Positions 1-5,058 of a stretch of 6,023 nt of DNA are shown here, piece after piece. This DNA is from Chloroflexota bacterium. Lineage in GTDB: Bacteria; Chloroflexota; Dehalococcoidia; GIF9; UBA5629. Numbering within the stretch: the first letter of the stretch is position 1; the number at the start of each line of letters is the position of its first letter. The stretch spans positions 1 through 6,023 of the forward strand of contig JAPLHM010000153.1 of assembly GCA_026389635.1 (NCBI GenBank), in the 5' to 3' direction. The notes below the pieces were generated by a model that did no database searches, was not told the DNA's origin, and was given only the letters and a program-made list of their open reading frames with translations. Both the position numbers and the translations under genes were made by a program.

Positions 1-1
1 C

Positions 2-2149
2 ACCGTGCTGGAGGCGGCCAACAAGGCGGGGATATATATTCCCACCCTCTGCTACCATCCCAACCTCAAGCCCGCATGCGCATCCGGCAACTGCTCAGAC
101 GGGTGCGGTCTCTGCGCGGTGGAAATAGAAGGTCAAACCGAATTCGTCCAGGCCTGCGGTACCAGAGTTTCAGAAAACATGACTGTCTGTACGGATACCG
201 CCGCCGCAAGGAAAAAACAGAAACAGGCGCTGGAGAAGATACTGGGGCAGCATCCCAACGCCTGTCTCACCTGCTGGCGGCGTGAGCGCTGCAAGCCTTT
301 TGACATCTGCCTGCGCAATGTCGAAGTGACCGAGAGGTGTGTCACCTGCCCCGAAAACGGCCACTGCGAACTGCAGCAGGTGGTGGACTTCTTAGATATG
401 GGCAACGAGGATATAGCCTATGAATATAGGAACCTGCCGGTGCAGCGGGACAACCCGTATTTCGACCTCGATTACAACCTGTGCATCGCCTGCGGCCGCT
501 GCGTCAGGGCCTGCCGCGACCTGAGGGGCATCAAGGCCCTCGACTTCAAGGAGATGAACGGCTTCAAGGTGGCCGGTCCGGTGAAAGCAACGTATGAAGA
601 ATCCGGCTGCAAGTACTGCTTCACCTGCGTGGAGGTATGCCCGGTGGGCGCGCTGGTTGACAAGCAGGCCAGGTACCGCGCCATCGCGGAATGGGAAGGT
701 TATGTCGTTCCCTGCAGTTATGCCTGCCCGGCACATATAGATATCCCCCGGTATATCAATTACATCGCCCGCGGCAAGTACCCCGAGGCGCTGGCAGTAG
801 TAAGGGAGAAGGTGCCCTTCCCGGGTTCGCTGGGACGCGTGTGCATACATCCATGCGAGCAGGCCTGCCGCCGTGGCAAACTGAACGATCCCCTCTGTAT
901 CAAGTTCCTCAAGCGCTACGCGTCCGACCACGACAACGAACTGTGGAAGAAGAACAACAGGGTGCTGCCGCCCACCGGCAAGAAGGTGGCCGTGATAGGC
1001 TCCGGTCCCGCCGGGCTGACCGCCGCCTTCTACTCAGCCAAGCTGGGACACGCCGTAACCGTATTCGAGGCGCTGCCCCAGACGGGCGGCATGATGCGTG
1101 TGGGCATACCCGCTTACAGGCTGCCGCGTGAGCTGCTGGATGCGGAGATAGATGAGATCAGAAATGTGGGCGTTGAGATCAAGGTCAACCAGAGGATAGA
1201 GTCCATCGACGGCCTGCTGCAGCAGGGCTTCGACGCCGTCTTCATCGGCATCGGTGACCACAAGGGCGCCAAGATGGGTGCGGAGGGCGAGGACCTGCCC
1301 GGTGTGCTGGACGGGGTGGATTTCCTGCGCACGGTGGCATTGGGACAGGAGTTCAAGATCGGGAAGAAGGTCTCCATCATCGGCGGAGGCAACTCCGCCA
1401 TCGACTGCGCCCGCGTTGCGCTGCGCGTTGGCTGCAGCGACGTCACTATACTCTACCGCCGCACCAGGGCCGAGATGCCCGCCGCTGCCGAGGAGGTGGA
1501 AGCCGCCATACACGAAGGTATCAAGATCATCTTCCTGGCCGCTCCCAATAAGATTACGCAGAAGGACGACCGACTATCTATGGAATGCATCAAGATGCGG
1601 CTGGGCGATCCCGACGCCAGCGGCCGCAGGAGCCCGGTGCGCATACCCGGCAGTGAATACGTCGAGGAGTACGACAACATCATAGCCGGCATCGGGCAGG
1701 CCTCCGACATACCGGAGAAATTCGACGTGGCTGTAAACCGCGGCAATATCAAGGCCAACGACAAAACGCTTGAAACCAGCCGCAAAGGCGTATTTGCCGG
1801 CGGCGACATCATGACCGGTCCCGCCTCCGTGATCGGCGCCATAGCCCAGGGCAGGCTGGCGGCGTCATCCATAGATAAATACCTGGGAGGCAGGGGCCAG
1901 ATCGAAGAGGTGCTGGCGCCCATAGAAGAGATGGAACCCTGGTTCGGCGAGGAAGCGGGCTTCTCCCACAAAAAGCACCCCGCCATGCCGGAATTGGAGA
2001 AGGCCAAATGCATAGGCAGCTTCGACGAGGTTGAACTGGGATACAACCAACAGGCGGCTATTGACGAGGCTAAGAGATGCTTCAAGTGCCAATACAGGCT
2101 GAAGCTCTCACACCCCATGTCGCCGCCTATTAAGGTCAAATCTGCCTGA
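2..2149 (+). CDS. NuoG/HydA-like iron-sulfur domain fused to NfnB/GltD-like NAD(P)H oxidoreductase (StnC-like), 5' partial
   Basis: Likely a cytoplasmic electron-transfer flavoprotein of a multi-subunit NAD(P)H/ferredoxin oxidoreductase. The 5' end lies outside the window: the GTG at 5 is an internal Val codon, since the preceding codon is ACC and TVLEAANKAGI is the usual interior of a [2Fe-2S] ferredoxin fold. Numbering that codon as residue 1, I see: [2Fe-2S] ligands C16, C34, C37, C51; a NuoG-type His-Cys motif H83-x3-C87-x2-C90-x5-C96; a second C112-x2-C115-x5-C121; two [4Fe-4S] motifs C160/163/166/170 and C202/205/208/212; a GltD-like cluster domain (C237, C241, C280, C284, C288); FAD motif GSGPAG 332-337; NAD(P) motif GGGN 460-463; and FAD motif GVFAGGD 595-601. 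An RCFKC motif (691-695), normally at the N-terminus of NfnB/GltD, sits at the C-terminus. The architecture matches that described for Sporomusa StnC, whose NuoE- and NuoF-like partners would lie upstream, unseen. The exact complex and acceptor are inference. It is followed 12 nt later by nfnA. Confidence 0.88.
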   Translation, partial: TVLEAANKAGIYIPTLCYHPNLKPACASGNCSDGCGLCAVEIEGQTEFVQACGTRVSENMTVCTDTAAARKKQKQALEKILGQHPNACLTCWRRERCKPFDICLRNVEVTERCVTCPENGHCELQQVVDFLDMGNEDIAYEYRNLPVQRDNPYFDLDYNLCIACGRCVRACRDLRGIKALDFKEMNGFKVAGPVKATYEESGCKYCFTCVEVCPVGALVDKQARYRAIAEWEGYVVPCSYACPAHIDIPRYINYIARGKYPEALAVVREKVPFPGSLGRVCIHPCEQACRRGKLNDPLCIKFLKRYASDHDNELWKKNNRVLPPTGKKVAVIGSGPAGLTAAFYSAKLGHAVTVFEALPQTGGMMRVGIPAYRLPRELLDAEIDEIRNVGVEIKVNQRIESIDGLLQQGFDAVFIGIGDHKGAKMGAEGEDLPGVLDGVDFLRTVALGQEFKIGKKVSIIGGGNSAIDCARVALRVGCSDVTILYRRTRAEMPAAAEEVEAAIHEGIKIIFLAAPNKITQKDDRLSMECIKMRLGDPDASGRRSPVRIPGSEYVEEYDNIIAGIGQASDIPEKFDVAVNRGNIKANDKTLETSRKGVFAGGDIMTGPASVIGAIAQGRLAASSIDKYLGGRGQIEEVLAPIEEMEPWFGEEAGFSHKKHPAMPELEKAKCIGSFDEVELGYNQQAAIDEAKRCFKCQYRLKLSHPMSPPIKVKSA

Positions 2150-2161
2150 GGGGAGGGATGA

Positions 2162-2998
2162 ATGTTCAAAATTGTAGCTGACGAGAAGCTGACGCCGGTA
2201 ATCGACCTTTTCAAGGTCGAGGCCCCGGCCATAGCCAGGAAGGCCCGGGCCGGGCAATTCGTGATCATACGTGTCGACGAGGAGGGTGAACGCATACCGC
2301 TTACGCTGGCCGACTGGGACGCCGGCGAGGGCACGGTCACACTCGTGGCCATGGAGGTGGGTACTTCTACCAGGAAACTGGGACTGCTCAAAGCGGGGGA
2401 CAGCCTGCAGAACCTGGTTGGTCCGCTGGGCCTGCCCTCCGATATCGAGAAATTCGGCACCGTGATCTGCGTGGGCGGCGGCGTCGGCATCGCCCCCATT
2501 TACCCCATAGCGAGGTCATTAAGAGAAGCCGGCAACAAGGTAATATCCATCATAGGTGCGCGAAACAAGGATTTACTCTTCTGGGAAGACCACATGAAGA
2601 GTGTCAGTGATGAACTGATCGTTACCACGGATGACGGTTCCTACGGCCGCAAAGGCCTGGTAACCGAACCGCTCAAGGAGAAGCTTGATGCAGGGAAAAT
2701 TGACCGCGTGATTGCCATTGGACCGGCGGTCATGATGAAGTTCTGCTCGCTCACCACAAAGCCTTACAACGTACCCACTATCGTGAGCCTCAACTCCATC
2801 ATGGTAGATGGAACCGGCATGTGCGGCTGCTGCCGCGTCTCCGTGGGAGGCGCCACAAAGTTTGCCTGCGTGGACGGACCCGATTTCGACGGCCACCAGG
2901 TGGACTGGAATATAGCTTTTGACAGGCAGAAGGTCTACCTCAGGGAAGAAAAAGACTCCTTAGATAAATGGGAAGCCTGCCAGTGCGGCAAATCTTAA
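2162..2998 (+). CDS. nfnA: NfnA: ferredoxin:NADP+ oxidoreductase subunit alpha (PyrK-like FAD/[2Fe-2S] protein)
   Basis: Small subunit of NADH-dependent reduced ferredoxin:NADP+ oxidoreductase; in known Nfn it carries one FAD and one [2Fe-2S] cluster and handles NAD(H). The 278-residue protein has the usual family length. Visible motifs are the FAD-binding RIPLTL at 44-49 in an N-terminal beta-barrel, the pyridine-nucleotide motif VGGGVGIAP at 104-112, and a C-terminal cluster motif with C221, C224 and C236. D217 is a plausible fourth ligand, because an Asp ligand is known for Thermotoga NfnA. C223 is an additional cysteine where many relatives have Gly or Ala. The ATG at 2162 is preceded by GGGGAGGG (2150-2157), which supports it over the overlapping out-of-frame ATG at 2158. 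It sits 12 nt from both neighbours, so it is almost certainly cotranscribed. The alternative, a PyrK electron-transfer subunit of dihydroorotate dehydrogenase, is disfavoured by the adjacent nfnB. Confidence 0.93.
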   Translation: MFKIVADEKLTPVIDLFKVEAPAIARKARAGQFVIIRVDEEGERIPLTLADWDAGEGTVTLVAMEVGTSTRKLGLLKAGDSLQNLVGPLGLPSDIEKFGTVICVGGGVGIAPIYPIARSLREAGNKVISIIGARNKDLLFWEDHMKSVSDELIVTTDDGSYGRKGLVTEPLKEKLDAGKIDRVIAIGPAVMMKFCSLTTKPYNVPTIVSLNSIMVDGTGMCGCCRVSVGGATKFACVDGPDFDGHQVDWNIAFDRQKVYLREEKDSLDKWEACQCGKS

Positions 2999-3004
2999 GG
3001 GAGG
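2999..3004 (+). promoter_or_regulatory. Ribosome binding site fixing the TTG start of nfnB
   Basis: GGGAGG lies directly after the nfnA stop codon and six bases before the TTG at 3011. No comparable site precedes the first in-frame ATG at 3056 (residue 16). Starting there would also leave only about 30 residues before the first cluster cysteine. Confidence 0.75.
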
Positions 3005-3010
3005 CCGAAG

Positions 3011-4423
3011 TTGGAAGACAAACCTAAATCGAAGCTCAATCTCAACCGTGTGGACATGCCCCGGCAGGATCCGAAAGTGCGCGCGCACAATTACAGCGAA
3101 GTGGCCCTGGGCTACAGCGACGAAATGGCCCTGCAGGAGGCCACCCGCTGCATCCAGTGCCCCAAGCGTCCGTGCGTGCCCGGCTGCCCTGTAAATGTAG
3201 ATATACCCGAGTTTATCAAGGCCGTCCGCGACAACCAGATGGAGGAATCGGTCAAAATCCTCAAGAGCAAGAACGCGCTGCCCGGCATCTGCGGCAGGGT
3301 ATGTCCGCAGGAGACACAGTGCGAGCAGGTATGCTCGCTGGGCAAGAAGGGGGCCCCCATAGCCATCGGCAGGCTGGAGAGATACGTTGCCGACTGGGAC
3401 CTGGCGCACAAGAAAGAAACAAAGGTTGAACTTCCGCCGCCCACGGGCAAAAGGGTGGCGGTCATAGGCTCCGGGCCGGCCGGCCTGACCTGCGCCGCCG
3501 ACCTTGCCAGGCTGGGACACAGGGTCACCATTTACGAGGCTCTGCATACAGCCGGCGGCGTTCTCATGTACGGCATACCCGAGTTCCGACTACCTAAGAA
3601 TGTAGTGCAGGAAGAAGTTAATTTTGTAAAGTCACTGGGAGTGGATGTGCAGTTAGACTCTGTGATGGGCAAGTTAGCCACGGTGGACGAGCTGCTGGAA
3701 AAGGATTACGACGCGGTTTTCCTGGGCACCGGTGCCGGGCTTCCCATGTTCTTAGGCATACCCGGTGAAAACCTCAACGGCGTCTACTCGGCCAACGAGT
3801 TCCTGACACGTGTCAACCTGATGAAAGCCTACCTCTTCCCCCAGTATGATACGCCCATCAAGGTGGGAAAACAGGTGGCGGTAATCGGCGGTGGCAATGT
3901 TGCTATGGATAGTGCGCGCTGCGCGCTGAGGCTGGGGGCCGACAAGGTTTACATCGTTTACCGCAGGTCACGTGCCGAGATGCCCGCCCGCCATGAAGAA
4001 GCCGAGAACGCCGAAGAGGAAGGGATCGTTTTTAAACTTCTCACCAATCCCAAGCAGATCATGGGTGACGACAAGGGTTGGGTCAAGGCCATGGAATGTT
4101 ACGAGATGGAGCTGGGAGAGCCCGATGCCAGCGGCAGGAGGCGTCCCGTCACCAAACAGGGCAGTGAATTCATTATGGACGTTGACGTGGTAGTAGTTGC
4201 CCTCGGCACCACACCTAATCCCCTTGTTCCGGCGACCACCAAGGGACTGGAGGTCACCAAGTACGGCACAGTGGTTGCCGATGAGCAATCCGGCAAAACC
4301 GTCAAGGACCGTGTCTGGGCCGGCGGCGATGTTGTAACGGGCGCAGCCACGGTAATCAGTGCCATGGGCGCAGGGAAGAGGGCGGCAGCCTCCATAGACG
4401 CCTTTTTGATGGGCAAGATGTAA
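3011..4423 (+). CDS. nfnB: NfnB: NADPH-binding bifurcating subunit, glutamate synthase small-subunit family
   Basis: Large subunit of Nfn. In the characterised enzyme it binds NADPH at the bifurcating FAD and passes electrons through two [4Fe-4S] clusters to ferredoxin and through NfnA to NAD+. The 470 residues match the family's usual length of about 465-470. In order: cluster cysteines C47, C50, C55, C59 and C94, C98, C104, C108, with E101 between them (a Glu cluster ligand is known in NfnB); FAD motif GSGPAG at 153-158; the NADPH Rossmann motif GGGNVAMDSAR at 293-303 followed by YRRSRAEMPA at 317-326; and the C-terminal FAD motif WAGGDVVTGA at 436-445. The start is TTG, supported by a GGGAGG box. 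A standalone GltD is possible from the family alone, but the adjacent nfnA and the absence of gltB make Nfn far more likely. The flavin half is clearly paralogous to that of the upstream StnC-like gene. It is the last gene of this operon seen here. Confidence 0.93.
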   Translation: MEDKPKSKLNLNRVDMPRQDPKVRAHNYSEVALGYSDEMALQEATRCIQCPKRPCVPGCPVNVDIPEFIKAVRDNQMEESVKILKSKNALPGICGRVCPQETQCEQVCSLGKKGAPIAIGRLERYVADWDLAHKKETKVELPPPTGKRVAVIGSGPAGLTCAADLARLGHRVTIYEALHTAGGVLMYGIPEFRLPKNVVQEEVNFVKSLGVDVQLDSVMGKLATVDELLEKDYDAVFLGTGAGLPMFLGIPGENLNGVYSANEFLTRVNLMKAYLFPQYDTPIKVGKQVAVIGGGNVAMDSARCALRLGADKVYIVYRRSRAEMPARHEEAENAEEEGIVFKLLTNPKQIMGDDKGWVKAMECYEMELGEPDASGRRRPVTKQGSEFIMDVDVVVVALGTTPNPLVPATTKGLEVTKYGTVVADEQSGKTVKDRVWAGGDVVTGAATVISAMGAGKRAAASIDAFLMGKM

Positions 4424-4427
4424 GAGC

Positions 4428-4492
4428 GGGCGCACCTGAAGGTACGCCCCTACAGCTAAGCACTATGTAGGGGCGGGTTTTCAAACCCGCCC
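4428..4492 (+). repeat. Nested GC-rich hairpin repeat cluster downstream of nfnB
   Basis: Three inverted repeats overlap. Hairpin A (4428-4449) pairs GGGCG with CGCCC and ACC with GGT around a TGAA loop, with one C/A mismatch. Hairpin B (4471-4492) is a perfect 10-bp pairing of GGGCGGGTTT with AAACCCGCCC around a two-base centre. The right arm of A and left arm of B also form a perfect 10-bp inverted repeat, CGCCCCTACA (4445-4454) with TGTAGGGGCG (4466-4475). Hairpin A begins four bases after the nfnB stop and may protect the 3' end or slow polymerase. No T-run follows either hairpin, so it is not a standard intrinsic terminator. The form resembles dispersed intergenic repeats; copy number cannot be judged from one window. 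Confidence 0.7.
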
Positions 4493-4506
4493 GCGTTACC
4501 GGGCCC

Positions 4507-4594
4507 TGTCATTGCGAGCCCGAAGGGCGTGGCAATCTAATTGTCGCTGTAGGGGATACATTGCTTCGTCGTCTGCGGGCTCCTCGCAAAGACA
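4507..4594. repeat. 88-bp element with imperfect terminal inverted repeats (MITE/REP-like)
   Basis: The ends TGTCATTGCGAG (4507-4518) and CTCGCAAAGACA (4583-4594) are inverted repeats matching at 11 of 12 positions. Inside them GCAAT (4532-4536) pairs with ATTGC (4560-4564), and GCCC-GAA-GGGC (4518-4528) forms a small hairpin near the left end. No ORF of note lies within. From memory, the ATTGCGAG...GGCAATCT pattern is a recurrent intergenic repeat in several bacterial genomes, so I read this as one copy of a short non-coding mobile or structural repeat. No target-site duplication is obvious. Confidence 0.6.
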
Positions 4595-4624
4595 TGTTAC
4601 AAACGCTGGGTAGCCCTGCGTAAA

Positions 4625-4654
4625 TTGACATTCCGCCCAGATTTTGTTTATCAT
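4625..4654 (+). promoter_or_regulatory. Sigma-70-type promoter of the trpB T-box transcript
   Basis: A perfect -35 box TTGACA (4625-4630) and a five-of-six -10 box TATCAT (4649-4654) are separated by 18 bp. The expected transcription start is near 4661, about 15 bases before T-box Stem I begins at 4677. That placement is what a T-box leader requires and supports the call. Confidence 0.77.
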
Positions 4655-4892
4655 AGTAATAATTAAATATTGCAAAGGCTGTGAACGGGAATAGTAGGTT
4701 CCGCAGCGATGGCTACAGAGAGTCAGGCAAGCTGAGAGCTGACGCCGGAGCGGGGATTGAATGGGCCCGGGAGCCGCAAACCGAAAGGGCTTTGTCTGAG
4801 TAGGCTTTGACGCAGGGATAGCGTAATCACAATCCAGGGTATCGCCGCTAAAGTGGCCGTACCTGCTAAAGATGGTCCAGCAATGGACTAAC

Positions 4893-4928
4893 AAGGGTGG
4901 CACCGCGAAGCTAAGCCTCTCGCCCCTT
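4893..4928 (+). promoter_or_regulatory. T-box antiterminator with UGGC acceptor-binding bulge
   Basis: AAGGG (4893-4897) pairs with CCCTT (4924-4928) and GCG (4905-4907) with CGC (4921-4923), leaving the canonical seven-base bulge TGGCACC (4898-4904). The variable base of TGGN is C, which pairs with a G discriminator; bacterial tRNA-Trp normally has G73, agreeing with the UGG specifier. The right strand overlaps both the 5' arm and the loop of the terminator, so the two folds are mutually exclusive. Confidence 0.9.
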
Positions 4929-4950
4929 AGGCGAGGGGCTATTTTATTTT
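4914..4950 (+). terminator. Rho-independent terminator of the T-box leader
   Basis: An 11-bp stem, AGCCTCTCGCC (4914-4924) with GGCGAGGGGCT (4930-4940), contains one G-U pair, closes on a CCTTA loop and is followed by ATTTTATTTT. It is the default off state of the riboswitch. Confidence 0.93.
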
Positions 4951-4966
4951 AGGGAGGTAACCAGTT

Positions 4967-5011
4967 ATGAATCCTAATATGTGGCCCGGCCGGGCCGAAA
5001 ATTTGGTCTGA
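4967..5011 (+). CDS. Possible 14-codon leader ORF between T-box and trpB
   Basis: ATG at 4967 follows a strong ribosome binding site, GGGAGGT (4952-4958), by eight bases. The ORF encodes MNPNMWPGRAENLV and stops at TGA 5009-5011, with a further TAA directly after. It has one Trp codon at position 6 and lies on the part of the transcript made only when the T-box reads through, 47 bases before trpB. It contains a perfect 14-base palindrome (4983-4996). I recognise no homologue. It could be a leader peptide tuning trpB translation, the remnant of a decayed gene, or chance. The strength of its ribosome binding site is the main reason to list it. Confidence 0.35.
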   Translation: MNPNMWPGRAENLV

Positions 5012-5058
5012 TAAACGTGCATACAAGGACATGAACAAATAATTAATGAGGTAATAAA

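Larger units (their letters stand above)
4662..4950 (+). promoter_or_regulatory. T-box riboswitch, Trp (UGG) specifier, controlling trpB
   Basis: Transcriptional T-box leader that binds tRNA-Trp and senses its charging. The Stem I base pairs GGCT (4677-4680) with AGCC (4772-4775) and CGGG (4686-4689) with CCCG (4766-4769), with a GA-rich kink-turn-like internal loop between them. The specifier loop carries AGTA (4693-4696) on one side and GAA-TGG-G on the other, with TGG at 4762-4764. The AGAGAG motif (4717-4722) and the GTCAG/CTGAC stem (4722-4726/4739-4743) mark distal Stem I. A Stem III hairpin pairs GGTA (4838-4841) with TACC (4860-4863), enclosing GCCGC/GTGGC around a TAAA loop. The T-box sequence AAGGGTGGCACCGCG spans 4893-4907. 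Uncharged tRNA-Trp should stabilise the antiterminator and allow trpB transcription; charged tRNA should allow termination. Confidence 0.95.

Noticed and set aside
5..7. GTG at 5 as the true start of the first gene
   Set aside because: There is no ribosome binding site in the window, and a start here would delete the first strands of the [2Fe-2S] fold; the codon before it continues a typical internal sequence.
392..931. 179-codon minus-strand open frame
   Set aside because: It lies wholly antisense to the cysteine-rich cluster region of the StnC-like gene; its composition reflects the complement of that coding sequence.
1453..2499. 348-codon open frame on the minus strand across the end of the StnC-like gene and the start of nfnA
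   Set aside because: It is antisense to two well-supported genes, spans their junction, has a low-complexity Ser/Pro-rich product and shows no family motif; a GC-rich shadow frame.
4428..4449. Intrinsic terminator for the nfn operon
   Set aside because: The stem is plausible, but CTACAGCTAAG follows in place of a T-run, so it was listed as a repeat.
4424..4620. CRISPR array or tRNA/rRNA gene in the repeat-rich intergenic region
   Set aside because: The repeats are inverted rather than direct and regularly spaced, and no cloverleaf or rRNA-like sequence is visible.
4496..4903. 135-codon minus-strand open frame in the intergenic region
   Set aside because: It runs antisense through the repeat element, the promoter and most of the T-box, whose RNA structure explains the sequence; no ribosome binding site or recognisable protein.
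4999..5034. In-frame slippery heptamer A-AAT-TTG (4999-5005) in the micro-ORF, which could allow -1 frameshifting to a stop at 5032-5034
   Set aside because: A seven-base match is expected by chance, the final G is a weak slippery base, and no good downstream stimulatory structure is apparent.
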